This document shows, piece after piece, positions 11,961 to 22,696 of a stretch of 64,000 nt of DNA. Each line of letters opens with the position of its first letter. Within the stretch, counting starts at the first letter, position 1. The notes beneath the pieces are model-generated. The model searched no databases. It saw nothing but the letters and a program-made list of their open reading frames with translations, and was not told the DNA's origin. Position numbers and translations under genes: made by a program. The stretch covers positions 18,655,231 through 18,719,230 of the forward strand of contig OX463815.1 of the NCBI GenBank assembly GCA_949825045.1, given 5' to 3'. This DNA is from Argyresthia goedartella (lineage: Eukaryota; Arthropoda; Insecta; Lepidoptera; Argyresthiidae).

Positions 11961-12263
11961 TTACGACAAAAACTTTGCAGAAGCTGACTTGATTGTCATA
12001 TCTGCCAATCGTTTCAAACACACCATATGTAAGCTGTTATTCTCCAAAGTCAACAATATTACTGCTTGATTATAATGATCAATGCGATAATTAATTTTAT
12101 CTACACACGTATCATGGTTGGTAGTTGGTACGACAGAACAAGCTAAACAACTCAATGCCACAATGCCGGTCAAACATGCGGTTCCTGAACACATCAAAGA
12201 GAGCTTATGATATGTGTGTAGATAAACTAGTGTATGTAACTGTACATAATTAGGCATTAACAC
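11961..12263 (-). CDS. hypothetical small secreted protein, weak candidate
   Basis: An ATG-started ORF of 100 codons just upstream of the truncated end of the LINE at 9181-11880. An internal Met at about residue 24 starts MCSGTACLTGIVALSCLACS, which looks like a signal peptide, followed by a short mature part containing DTCVDKINYRIDHYNQ. No domain is recognised and no splice or promoter signal supports it strongly. It may simply be a chance ORF. Confidence 0.25.
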   Translation of the reverse strand: MLMPNYVQLHTLVYLHTYHKLSLMCSGTACLTGIVALSCLACSVVPTTNHDTCVDKINYRIDHYNQAVILLTLENNSLHMVCLKRLADMTIKSASAKFLS

Positions 12264-12429
12264 TCTCGAGTGATATAATTATGACTATGACGCCTTCAGT
12301 TTTAATAAATATGTATCAGTCACATAAACTACTATAACACTGTTTAAAATTTAAATAACAATCACATGATGAAAGTAATACTTGTTTTCCATGTAGTTAT
12401 GATGCATTTTTCACACATTTTTGTAAGGT

Positions 12430-12645
12430 ATTCACGTTTCTATTTTTATTTCTTTTTCTGTATACTTCTTATAGAAGGTCAGAGATGGTCAAGATTACTG
12501 AGTTAGTTGCCTCCCACTTAACTTACAATATTAATAGATTTTAAGCTATTGTGTATTTATTGTTAGTTTAATTTTGTCATGCAACTTGTTCTGTTGTACC
12601 CCCCAAATGAATAAATAAAATGAAATAAATAAATCAAATGAACGA
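12430..12645 (+). repeat. possible retroelement 3' end
   Basis: The stretch ending CAACTTGTTCTGTTGTACC then AATGAATAAATAAAATGAAA has a poly(A)-signal-like, A-rich terminus typical of insect non-LTR elements. No coding part is visible. Confidence 0.25.
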
Positions 12646-12734
12646 AATAGTTTACAAGTAAGAATTATAATGAGGTAATGATATTGAGAAAATTGATAAC
12701 AGAAATGAATAGCAAGTCACAACAAATCTAATGA

Positions 12735-12840
12735 GCAAAAACTCGATGGGTTTGCAAGCATCCTAGGGTTCCCTCTCCCACCTTCGAGCTCCATCATCAG
12801 ACCAGCTCGATGGTATCATATTTTTGAATCCTGACCAAAT
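12735..12840 (+). repeat. dispersed minisatellite-like repeat (CTCCATCATCAGACCAGCTCGAT family)
   Basis: Contains AGGGTTCCCTCTCCCACCTT followed by GAGCTCCATCATCAGACCAG and CTCGATGGTATCAT. The same module recurs at 31770-32070 and three times at 54535-54945, in all cases in non-coding DNA. Confidence 0.6.
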
Positions 12841-12921
12841 GGGATAATTAATTGAACGAGCGAGCAAAGCGAACGAAGAGTCTCCGTTCAGCTTGGGCAA
12901 AAATGCTTTCGTATGTCTGGA

Positions 12922-12992
12922 TTTCCGTCCGGCTATATTCTGTATTCTGTATGGTCGCATTTCCGTCCGGCTGTATTCTGTATGGTCGCATT
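12922..12992 (+). repeat. short tandem duplication
   Basis: ATTTCCGTCCGGCTATATTC and ATTTCCGTCCGGCTGTATTC occur in tandem, each followed by TGTATGGTCGC. The first copy has an extra 7 bp (TTCTGTA). Unit about 31-38 bp. Confidence 0.8.
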
Positions 12993-13217
12993 TCTCAACC
13001 GATTCTCGTGAAATTTTGTGAGCAGGTCCAATAATTACATGTTTTTTTTTGTCGATTCAGGTTTTGGAAATTATTGGATATTTGGCGGGTTTTAGGGGTT
13101 GAAAATGCAAAAAAAACAGTACAGGCCAAACGGCGACAGAATTGAACAATTAGGGTGGCGTTGGATTCGTAAAGACCGTGAAACTGGCATAGGCTTATAT
13201 ACTTATAATTTTAGTGA

Positions 13218-13335
13218 AAAGTCACCTGGTTCACCAAATTTATTGGTGCGGCTAGTAACAAAGTTATTGGTGCGGCTACTTTCATACTCCATGTAACTAT
13301 CCAGATGCATTCATAAGTTTTTATTTAGTTTTGAA
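13218..13335 (-). repeat. dispersed repeat (CCGCACCAATAA family)
   Basis: Reverse-complement match to 7970-8070. Shared features are TTATTGGTGCGGCTACTTTC, CTCCATGTAA and ATTCATAAGTTTTTAT. Related copies occur at about 27515-27605 and 40758-40830. Within this copy the TTATTGGTGCGGCTA module is duplicated (13233 and 13264). Confidence 0.6.
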
Positions 13336-13419
13336 AGAAAAGATGCCTGCATTATTTGGCAAGGGTCGGAGGTGTGGGGTTGAATAATACTGAAAATCAA
13401 CGCAAATTACTGTGACGCT

Positions 13420-13645
13420 TGCGAGGTCTACAGCTCACAGAGCCACTGTATATCTTAAGCATATTATAGGGCGTTCAGTGTTTCATAGGTCCCGGCTACT
13501 ATCGCTACTTGGTTCTAGTAGTCGTAAACCCCTTCATCAACCCGCACCGAGCCAACGTGGTAGAGTAAGACTTACTCTTACTCGTATCCGGGTATAGACC
13601 TGTGCCCCTCGGTGGGAGGGACATTAATGGGCTATAATTATTATT
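13420..13645 (+). repeat. LINE/SINE 3' fragment with (ATT)n tail
   Basis: Contains AGTAGTCGTAAACCCCTTCA, CAACCCGCACCGAGCCAACG and then CCTCGGTGGGAGGGACATTA ATGGGCTATA followed by ATTATTATTATT. The GTAA(G)CCCC...CCGCAC(C/T)GAGCCA block recurs at 59140-59190. The terminal GTGGGA...GGACATTAATGGGCT block resembles the 3' ends of lepidopteran RTE-type LINEs, which is a family-level inference. Confidence 0.5.
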
Positions 13646-13699
13646 ATTCTTATTACATTTTTTTTCATTCCTAGGAGGTTAATAATTCAAACACACGTA

Positions 13700-14750
13700 G
13701 CCAAGTGCTAAGAATAATTTATGTGTTTTCTAAAAAAACATACTATTCTGCAAGCATTGATAATAAATTATTTTTGTGGTAGAACGTAGGCGGATGGATG
13801 CATCTTTAGTAACTTTTGGCTATAGTGTAGGGTCTTCGTTATGACCCCGGTTTTCGAAATCAATACTGTGAGAACTGTGTTGAATTTCCATTGATTTGAT
13901 CGAGTGACACGTTTTAAAATAGAATAAATAACAATTTTATACCACGCAAATTACAGCTATCGGTTCAAATACCGGTTTTCGCGCGATGTTGTATGGTATA
14001 TCAAAGTTAGCGGCATTGATGATGTATTTTTTGTCATTGCGAGTGTTGATTATTTGGTCCTGTATTGCTATCATAAAGATTCAGCGAAGAGTTCTGCTCG
14101 TTTCAGCCAAGTGTTGGAGCTCTGTTTATCAATATATGATTGTTCGAGGGCCTTCAAGTGTCTTCCGTGTAGTCTCTTTCTAAGCTGCTATCTTCTTATT
14201 TTGCTTTTCGTTTTATTTAAATTGCTTTATTATTATGTAGTACCTATACTTCTTCCTCATTGACCTATACCATCTGAGATCATGGAATCTCTTTGCATAA
14301 CATATAATTTACTCTAGGACCAAAAAACGAGCCAACTACAGCGCCATCTGTTGGATTTTGAAAAAACCCTGCTCTGAAAGAATCCCATTGTAAGTTTCGC
14401 TTGTTTTTGTCCGTTTATTTATTCTGTTGTATGTATTGTGTGTATTGTTGAGGAATGAATAAATTTATTACCATTTTAAATAACATGTTTCCAAATTAGA
14501 GTAGAGGCCTTATGATATCACACATTTTTGCTGGCTGACTGGCAGTAAGTAGGAATAAAACAATCAAAATATTTCAACGCCGTTAAAGTAAGTTTAATTA
14601 AACCAATTCCTGAAGTGCCAGTCATAAATTTCCAGCAGGTGCACAGAAATAGAGGCTTTATAACTAAGAGCTAATCACTAAATACGAATGGATACTCAAC
14701 GGCTCCAATCCTATTCATAACAAATCTATATATGTTTTCCAATACTAATT
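13700..14750. other. no gene recognised; possible retroelement tail at 14280-14480
   Basis: AT-rich, with overlapping short ORFs at 13986-14263 that carry no recognisable motif. The part ending ...GAATGAATAAATTTATTACC near 14475 looks like a retroelement 3' end, and CAGCGCCATCTGTTGG near 14341 is a motif often seen in insect LINE leaders. Confidence 0.25.
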
Positions 14751-14799
14751 TCTCATGGGGTGTGTGTGTGTAAGCAAACATCATCAATCTCTGGCAAAA

Positions 14800-14950
14800 G
14801 ATATAATTAGCACTTTAATGGAGTCGGCTGCCGCGCCTCAAAACGACTGTTTCATTTTCCGGGACTCCGGGAACGGGCGAGATTTATCGTGGTGTGGAGG
14901 CGTGTGGCGACTCACACACGTGCATTGCCGGCTTGTGATCGGATCGTAAT
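14800..14950. other. GC-rich island, function unknown
   Basis: About 150 bp of distinctly higher GC than the flanks, including TAATTAG and TTTAATGG upstream and an E-box CACGTG near 14916. It could be a regulatory block or an exon of unknown frame. There are no clear splice sites. Confidence 0.2.
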
Positions 14951-15261
14951 CATAGCTGGTTTTCCGATATTATTATCAGGGTATATTTATCTTGGGAACC
15001 ACACATTGGATTGGATTCGAAACAGATCGATCCATAAGTATATGGCAGTACCACACGAAGTGGATAAATAAATGTAGATATACATATAATACATGTACTT
15101 AATATTAAACGTCTCTTGGACGGACACAATCAATTTAGTTAAATGGTTAATTGCAGTTTTGATAGAAACAAATGTGGGGACGATGTTATGTAATAAGGTT
15201 AAATATTAAAATGTACATGAATATATACTTCTTAACCAGTGCTAATCGCGGTAATTATAGC

Positions 15262-15410
15262 AACCTAAAATCTGTCCCATAATTCAGTGCAAAAAAGTAA
15301 AAAGTAGTGATACCGTTGTAAAATAAATAGTAAATAAATAGAAAATAAATAACACTTGGTAGTATTTTTAACCGCTAATAAAAGACAAGTGTCACCAATA
15401 CCATATTATA
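15262..15410 (-). repeat. dispersed repeat (GCAGCTAATTATGGAACAG family)
   Basis: Shares AAATCTGTCCCATAATTC, GCAAAAAAGTAAAAAGTAG and TGATACCG with 34685-34840. The inverse orientation is seen at 17125-17225 and 39665-39760, which carry GCGGCCTATG(T/C)CAAATGGCAAAGTG. Probably arms of a MITE. Confidence 0.5.
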
Positions 15411-16377
15411 ACGTTTTAACCTTATAATAATGTTTTATAATTTATATACGAAAAAAAAGAGCATGTTCAAAAACAAACTCAAATATTTTATTGTAAGTAG
15501 GCAAAAATAATGCACTTTTACAAGTCAGACACTTATCCATAGAGAAAAATTAAAAATAAATGAAATATGATCAACGAAACTAATGAGTTACTGGTTATAG
15601 TTTGAGTTCGAAAAATTCAATTGATGAATAATGGCACAGGAAAGGAAACTCCGTTAACTCCATGCCAGTCAGAGAAGACAGCACCAAGAAACTCTACGGG
15701 GATGTATTTTTTTCAATTTTCGTATTATAATTTTTTCATTTTTGTCACAATGTATAATATAGAAATAATCTAATCTTATGACAATATTATAACAACGTAT
15801 CTATAAGCGCCAATAACATATCTCAAAATATCAATAAAAAAAAAGGAAAAACAAAAGCTGAAATGAATATAACTTATGAGAAACCAGACTAGACCAGTCC
15901 CCCCAAGCAGCACCCGTTCACGAGTATGACTTGTGCATCAGCCATCACCCCCCTCACCATATTTGAGGTAGGGGAGCAACCCGCTACACAGAGCCACCGC
16001 AAGCAAAGACATTTTATTGAGCATGACCATAAACTCTGGTTTCTTGGTAACATACTTGTATTCGTTAGTTCACATAGCACTTTTGTACACTTAATTGAAT
16101 TACCAGACTCTTAAATTACATTATTGCATTTGTAAAAGTTACGTTAACTATTATTTTCATTACTATGGAGCTTGAGGCATTGAGGCCATGCATTTTTTCT
16201 TTAACATAGTCATTAATAGTGTAATCGGCCTTCTTTATGACCTTAATCCTAATAAATATTTCACACCTGTTGATGATGATGGTGAGGGACGCTTCTGGCT
16301 GACTAATGAAACTCGGCTCCAGGCCCCTAATCAAATTCAAAACGTTAACTCGGTATGTAATCGATAAAAATAGACAG
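15411..16377. other. no gene recognised
   Basis: AT-rich apart from 15890-16010. On the minus strand at about 16053-15964 a frame reads MVMLNKMSLLAVALCSGLLP up to a GTGAGG that could be a donor. This is a possible signal-peptide exon but the evidence is thin. Confidence 0.2.
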
Positions 16378-16860
16378 CGCTTTGAGTATCCCTTTTCAGG
16401 TCTCACTCTTAGCTACACCAAGGTACAACACCTCGGCATATGAGCACACCTTCAGGTTGCAGGCGGTCCGACTGTGGAACGCACTTCTTCCATAAGAGAC
16501 AGTCCCACTCTTTTCTCTTTCAAAAACCGGGTAAAAGAGTACTTCCTCTCTGTTTCATGATAGTAGTTATAGTATGTTTATTATTACTGTATATACAGGT
16601 TTATGTATATATTGGTACTTATTTAGTAGTTTGGTATATTGATATTTTATTTTACATATTTTATAGATATTTAATTTATTTATTTATTATAGATAAGTTA
16701 TTAGATATTGTGCACTGCCTACCCTTTCATGGTAATTATTCCTATCATTCCTTAGTTTGCTGGAAGAAATCTCTTTTTAGAGATAAGCTCGCCTTTGTAC
16801 ATATGTTTTCAGCAAATGTAACTTTTTATTTATCTTTGTGCAATAAAGAATTATGAATTA
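16378..16860 (+). pseudogene. LINE ORF2 C-terminus and 3' tail
   Basis: Frames around 16385-16560 read pieces corresponding to FEYPF, TPRYNTSAYEHTFRLQAVRL and WNALLP, matching the C-terminal segment at 19430-19560 (VAYEHSFRLRAIRLWNALP). The 3' tail at 16750-16860 carries CTGGAAGAAATCTCTTTTTA, AGATAAGCTCGCCTTTGTA and TGTGCAATAAAGAATTATGA. The same tail appears at 19805, 34350, 44047, 44161 and 52490. Confidence 0.75.
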
Positions 16861-17124
16861 TGAATATGAAAATAATCAAATGGCATTGCCTTTTCTTCGG
16901 TGTGACGTGACGTCAGTGTTTCCCATCCAGATCCCACTAATGAAAACATCATAATGTTCATCCGCGGTTTGCGACAACTGCACTTTCATCTAAATGCTAA
17001 AAGCTCGCGTCGCAGTGTGGCCACAAGCTGCCTAGTCAGACGCGCTCGCTGCAGCTCCTAGTTGACGCTAAAACTGAATCGTCGCAGTAAACAACACAAC
17101 TGAAATCAGTAAATCGACAGTAAA

Positions 17125-17225
17125 TCGCATGTAACATGCACCGTTCGGTGTGAACGCGGCCTATGTCAAATGGCAAAGTGGCAGTTTTGTTTTGTAGCTA
17201 ATTATGGTACAGATTTAAGACAATG
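17125..17225 (+). repeat. dispersed repeat (GCGGCCTATGTCAAATGGCA family)
   Basis: Matches 39665-39760 over GCGGCCTATG(T/C)CAAATGGCA and GCTAATTATGG/A. Inverse matches lie at 15262-15410 and 34685-34840. Confidence 0.5.
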
Positions 17226-17499
17226 TAAGAGTAAAGAGACTTTCATATACATAGTGACGATTAATTATCTGACTATATATTGGTAAGAGTTGTACCCAGC
17301 CCATCAACACGAACAACTTTCCCAAAAAAACATAAGGTCGCAAGTGAAATAATGTTTTCTCAAACATGCGCGGAAATTTTCATATATACGTTTAGAAATA
17401 CAATACCCAAAATATCAAATTTACAGCCAATGAGCCTAATCTTAATTTAAAAAAAAGAAACGCGCCAGTAAACTAAGTATGAAAGTGTCGTTTTATTGG

Positions 17500-17570
17500 G
17501 GTTCTGTACCTCAAAATATAAAAAAGAACCCTTTATTGGATCACTCGCGTGTCCGTCCGTCCGTCTTTTT
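17500..17570 (+). repeat. remnant of the GGGTTCCGTACC repeat
   Basis: GGGGTTCTGTACCTC, then AAGAACCC and GTGTCCGTCCGTCCGTC, the degenerate start of the MITE-like family at 7748 and 21495. Confidence 0.5.
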
Positions 17571-18541
17571 TTTTTTCAGGAACTAAACGAGATCTTGAAT
17601 TCTTCTACAAAAATACTTATCCTGAAAACCGCAACATAATTCAAGTCTAATAAGAAAACAATATTGCCTACAAAAAAGTGGATGGGGTTAAATGAGAAAA
17701 TGGAAAAAAAACACAGTAAAAAGAATAAGGCATGTCGAGTATCGTTGAAACATCAATCGAGTATCTTTACAAACTAAAAAATTAGTTTTGACAACTGCAG
17801 AAGTTATGATCAAAAAAGTGCAAAAAATTACCATTTTAATCATTACAAGTAACCTTTGTCTATAAAAAAGCATAAAGGGAAAACAAACTAAAAAGCTGGC
17901 GGAAGCCAAATTAAAGCCATAGAAAGTTGTTACCAAAGAACTCCTGGGAAAGGTATACCAAAAGTTACGAGAATTTCATGTCCTGAAGAATTGAGAATGA
18001 TTTTTTTATAGAATTTTAATTTATTTTCTTCAATATTCAAATTTCTGCCGTTTCCGGCAATTGCTTTACTCGTATTATTGAAGTCCTCGCCTGCATACTC
18101 GTTCTGCAATTGTTGACTTTCCCCGCCACGGCAGTGACGTACGATTACTGATCTCAGTACATTGACCCGATCAGCTGATTACAGGTTAAACATAAAAAAA
18201 ATCGTTTGCCTATTGGAAGTTGTAGGGGAAAGATAATAATTAATTTAATGTCAGATAGCGCTCAAGCAAGACAGTGGCTCAGAAGTGAACCGAAGTGACT
18301 CATGCGCAATTATAAGAATTAACATAATTTTGCTAAGCAGCAAGGAAATGTAAGCTTTGGTCGGTTAATTTATAGTCAAGCTATAAAAAATGACAGGTAC
18401 GATCATGCAATCAAGCAAGAAATATGTTCCTCTCCGCATAAACACATTTTAGTGGACACATTTGGTTGGCCGATATCAGACAGTAATGCAGTTACTAAAC
18501 ACACTGCCAGCCGCCCGAAGTAGAAGTGAAATATAACATAC
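17571..18541. other. region upstream of the candidate first exon
   Basis: No ORF or repeat recognised. If 18542-18599 is the first coding exon of the LRR gene, the promoter and 5' UTR should lie here. GATATCAGACAGT at about 18475 has an arthropod initiator-like core (TCAGA), but there is no convincing TATA box. Confidence 0.25.
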
Positions 18542-18599
18542 ATGATGACGATGACGTTAGAAAAAATATTGATTTTTTCAATATGTGCATTCGTTGACG
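18542..18599 (+). CDS. candidate first coding exon (signal peptide) of the LRR gene
   Basis: ATG at 18542 (further Mets at codons 2 and 4) opens MMTMTLEKILIFSICAFVD, a short charged start followed by a hydrophobic core, as in a signal peptide. The exon ends with one base of a split codon and an exact GTAAGT donor (18600-18605). The exon at 50871 begins with the two bases needed to complete GTG, giving ...CAFV-D-V-GAECS, a plausible signal-peptidase region. The following LRR exons have no start Met of their own, so a signal-peptide exon must lie upstream. Linking the two implies a 32.3-kb intron full of transposons. The splice site and peptide are seen. The link is inferred and rests on phase and content. 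Confidence 0.45.
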
Positions 18600-18904
18600 G
18601 TAAGTTGTAGTGAATATTCGTATGATTGCATTTTTACCGAACAGATAGTAGAGCTCTGTATTTTGAAGTGATATTTTTATTATTGCCACTATTTAGCGGA
18701 CGAGTAAACTTTCTTAGTGTGTCTTCTCAATGAATCAACAAAGAGTTTCATTTCACCGACTTTGCTGTTGAAACATTTTCATTACTATTTGTTAGATAAA
18801 AATATTTTTGACCCTGTTATATAATGTATAACAAATGATTATAGTCACAGCGGTATTCATGTATCTAGAAACAGTAAATCTCAAAATTTAATCTAGTTTC
18901 ACAA

Positions 18905-19912
18905 ACAAAGGAAAAGCAATTTGAGATTATTCATCAGAATATTCAAAGCTTTTCAAGCAAAGAACTTGAGATTGAGTTGTTCCTAGAAACAAGGAAAACT
19001 GACGTTTTATGTTTAACAGAGCACTGGCTGAAAGACGAGAGTGCTCGCCAGCTAAGTTTGCACATAGGTATGGCGTGCGAGTCGTTTTCTTTGCTATTGC
19101 CAGTAATCGGCGTTTGCAGTTCTTCCTGCCTAGGCAGACTAAAATCATGCTAGCTCAGACCCTTCTTCTGCCTTTAATAGACTACGCCGATGTTTGCTGG
19201 GCCAGTGCGAACGAAGATCTACTGAACAAACTCGAGCGACTCCAAAATCTCGGGATTCGGTTTATTTTTGGACTTCGTAAGTACGACCACGTGTCCCAAT
19301 ATCGTAGGGAATTAGGCTGGCTCCCGATCCGACTTCGTCGTGATATGCACATTCTCTCCTTCCTCTTCAATATTTTGAGAAATCCGTGCTACCCTGCATA
19401 TCTTCGTGAACGTTTTGAGTATCTTTTCTCAGGGGATAGACTTCGGAGATCTCACACGGTGTCACTTTTGTCAATTCCACAGCACAACACTGTTGCTTAC
19501 GAGCACTCGTTTAGGTTAAGGGCAATACGTTTGTGGAATGCACTTCCTTGCGCTATAAGGGATTGCAAATCCTTGGTCACTTTCAAGAAAAAACTGAAAC
19601 AGCATCTCCTCTCTTCCGAATAGTGGGTATCTCATAGTATTTATGTATATCTATTTATTTATTGTATTCTATTTATTTATTTTATAGTAATTACGTAGGG
19701 TGTATTGTGATTTATTTGATAGTATATTTATTTTATTTATTTCTTTTAACTCTTAATTGTACACTAGGACTACCTCTCTATATTTAATTTTTCTCTTTTC
19801 TTCACAGGTTAGCTGTAAGAAATTTCTTTTTAGAAATAAGCTCACCTTTGCATACTGTTTCTGTTATAATTTCCACTGTGTTTTCTGTGCAATAAAGGAT
19901 TATTATTATTAT
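18905..19912 (+). pseudogene. internally deleted CR1/Jockey-like LINE: endonuclease start joined to RT C-terminus
   Basis: At 18925-19045 one frame reads IIHQNIQSFSSKELEIELFL and then DVLCLTEHWLKDES, the start of an APE endonuclease close to that of the intact LINE. The next recognisable part, in another frame from about 19120 to 19623, is the C-terminal region after the RT: AQTLLLPLIDYADVCWAS, LERLQNLGIRFIFGLRKYDH, LGWLPIRLRRD and RLWNALPCAIRD. All catalytic RT motifs are missing, so about 2 kb is deleted. The 3' tail at 19805-19912 ends GTGCAATAAAGGATTATTAT, as in the copies at 16750 and 34350. Confidence 0.75.
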
Positions 19913-20592
19913 AATCATTTTATTGAAATATCCGGACAAGCTGGAAAATATAGGATGTTAAAATTATTATATTTTATTAAAATAATTGTGGGGCATTAAG
20001 GGATCTGTCATTGAAGGTGTGCCTCTAAACTAATTATGGTCCATTAAAGGATCTGTTATTAATGGTGTGACTCCATCTATTTGTCCATCCAAAGTTTCGG
20101 CCTCTTCTCCTGAATCAGAGGGATCAGAATCAGTTTCACTGTTGCTATTGACTGATATTATGAACTTTTCAAGTTCGACATCTATGAGATGGTAATAAGT
20201 TTAATATTGGACTTCGATTTTATCAACATGCTCGCAAAATTATGCCATTCAACTACCGAAACTTTCGCAAAAGCATTTTTTGTTCAGTTTCTCTTTTATC
20301 ACTTGAAATAATTGTGGCTTCGTCCAGCATTCATCATAGTACATTTCTGTTTCTCAGCCAGGCTTGAAGTTCTGCTTTAGGATTGCTCATTGTTGGTGCT
20401 CTGTCGATCTGTTTACAATGGTATGATGCATTTATCCATTTCTACTATCGTCTCAGGATCTAGATTTGGTATGATCTTTTCCTTCATCCATCGAGTGAAG
20501 TTATCAGCATTAATATCGTCATGATAGTCAGATGGACTTGGATTTAGATTTGAATATTAATAATCCATTCGGTACAAATCCTTTGCTTTTTT

Positions 20593-20826
20593 TTTTTTTC
20601 AAAGTCAAAGTACTTTATTACTGTAGATATTTACATATACTTAGCAAACGTCATTTTTTGCCTCTTCTCTACATTAGACCACTGTGGGAGAAGAAGGGCG
20701 TAGAAACTCCCACAGATTGATTTTTAGATCTCTTTTAAAAATAGGTTGTGCTTAACTATTACAAATATGATAAATGTAAATATTATGATTAATAAGCAGG
20801 AATAAATATTTACAAAATTATTAACA
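20593..20826 (-). mobile_element. LINE 3'-tail copy, inverted
   Basis: Reverse complement of the module at 7425-7672: starts TGTTAATAATTTTGTAAA, includes CACAGTGGTCTAATGTAG and AATATCTACAGTAATAAAG, and ends TTTGACTTTG plus an A-run. It is inserted inside the DDE transposase pseudogene. Confidence 0.8.
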
Positions 20827-21494
20827 GATGCTTCCTCCTATATTAGCTATTATCCAACTTGCTCCAACGCTGTCCGAAGCTAGAATACCTGGTTGGTGAG
20901 GCCCCTGCCAACTACTTTTCAGGTGGTATGATGCATGTATATATGTTTCATCAAGATAGACAATTGGGCGTTGATCTAATCTACTTTTACGTAATCTTAT
21001 TATATGCTTCGCCCGCCAAGCTGCGATGTCTGGACGTTCCATTAAAACGTTTCGCTTTGATTGACACTTACAAAATTTATATCCTATCGTTTGTAGGATA
21101 CGCCTCAGAGATGTTCGACTGTACGTAAAATTAACTCTCTTTTTAGTCTCTTTTTAGTTCCACAGGGTTTTTATAGTATGTACTAGTTTTTTTACTGAGT
21201 AAAATTCGTTTATTTTATAACGAATTGCACAATAGTCAAAGTTATACATGTCTATCAATTTCTTTCTGTTTCCTTTATTCCAGGCGACACAATTTTTCGG
21301 GACTGAGATGCTGCAACTTAATGTTCCTTTATAATAATGAAAAGGGTTTTTTCTGATACATCTGCAACAAATTAAACAATTTTTATTATTATAGCTGTAT
21401 GGTAATTAAAATGTGAACATATTTATCCTTATGATCTTTGTTTCGTCAATATTATCTTAGTCATTACTTTTTTCTTAGGTGTGTATACTGGTTT

Positions 21495-21910
21495 TTCGGG
21501 TTCCGTATCTCAGATCAGGACACTATTACTAAGACTTCGCTGTTCGTCTGTCTGTCTGTCCGTGTCTCACCAGGCTGTGTGTCATGAACCGTGATAGTTA
21601 GATAGTTGAAACTTTCACAGATGAATTTCTGTTACCGCTATGACAACAAATACTTAAAAACAGAATAAAATAAATATTTAAGGGGGCTCCCATACAACAA
21701 ACGTGATATTTTTTGCTCGTTTTACCGACATTGATAACGACAACAGGTAGGCGCTTGAAATATTCACAGAATATTTAGTTAAATATTCACTTTAAAAATA
21801 AATAATTTTATTGGAATAAAACAAATATTTAAGGGGGCCTCCAATACAATAGACATGAAAGACTTTTTTTCCGTTTTTATAGACAATAGATGCGGAACCC
21901 TACATGCGCG
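21495..21910. mobile_element. MITE-like dispersed repeat, second long copy
   Basis: Starts CGGGTTCCGTATC and ends GATGCGGAACCCTACATGCG. Internal blocks (ACTAAGACTTCGCTG, CACCAGGCTGTGTG, AAATATTTAAGGGGGCTCCC) match 7748-8110. The AAATATTTAAGGGGGC module occurs twice here (21674 and 21822), so this copy has an internal duplication. It lies within the DDE transposase pseudogene. Confidence 0.65.
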
Positions 21911-22079
21911 AGTTACTGGCAACTGCCAACTAACCTGTCAATAAGTCGACCCGAGCTCTCACTTGATTAAAAGGCACTAAAGGTCCGCCATTATCCCTTT
22001 CATCTTCACACGAATGTTTCACCTTCAAAATAATCTCTCTGGCTGCACTTTTCAACACTTTCGGCATGTTAATCAGTCC

Positions 22080-22320
22080 AGCAGCCTTATGGCGTAACTC
22101 TCTTAAGTTCATAGAGTGTGTCTATGGTTCATCTCATGCTCATACAATTTCATCGATTGCGGGGTATCACCGAAGGCTTCTAGGCTTCATTCAATGAGCT
22201 TGGGTTTGGCCTCCATTATGCGTGATACCGATTTGACAGATGAAGCTGGTGCAAGGTGTCAAACGTAAAAGTCTATATGAAGTTCATAGCTCAGACGACT
22301 TACGCCATAAGGCTGCTGAT
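22080..22320. repeat. short inverted repeat around a transposase start
   Basis: The 20-bp segment CAGCAGCCTTATGGCGTAAC near 22078 reappears inverted as TTACGCCATAAGGCTGCTG at 22300-22318. It lies at the 5' end of the DDE transposase remnant and may reflect an inverted partial duplication of it. Confidence 0.5.
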
Positions 22321-22696
22321 CACCGAATTTTTACTAAAAACACCTCGCACATACACTCTCCGAGCTCCTAACACTGACGACAAAATGGCTACCTGTCAAA
22401 TTAGTTCGGCTGTCACCGCCGGTAAACTTAGCTGGCGCGCACTCTATCAAATGATTATTAATTATGATTATTGTTATATTACCAGTACCTTCAATCAAAA
22501 GTCCGACGGTGGAGGCTCATTTATATTATTACGGAAAACCATAAAATCTAAAGAACGCTAAGACATTGTTGGACTTTCGAAGGCAGATTGTCGATTTCGA
22601 AGGCAAGGTGTCGTGCGCGGCGTGCGAGCGTACGGACGTGTTGAGCAGATTGTTTTATTATAAATTGTTGTTATTATAATATCCACAAATTGAGTG

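Larger units (their letters stand above)
20000..22112 (-). pseudogene. DDE transposase (IS630/Tc1-mariner type), interrupted
   Basis: Three pieces in order on the minus strand. The N-terminal part (22112-21930) reads MPKVLKSAAREIILKV and VPFNQVRARVDLLTG. The middle part (21150-20826) reads RTSLRRILQTIGYKFCK, KRNVLMERPDIAAWRAKHI and PIVYLDETYIHASYHLKSSW, with the first catalytic Asp in YLDET. The C-terminal part (20575-20030) reads DYHDDINADNFTRWMKEKI, then IVEMDK (probable second Asp), and ends in an acidic tail ISVNSNSETDSDPSDSG. A GGGTTCCGTA-type repeat (21495-21910) lies between the first two pieces and a LINE tail (20593-20826) between the last two. Stops occur in the C-terminal part. Family assignment rests on these motifs only. 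A related remnant lies at 34990-35800. Confidence 0.6.
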
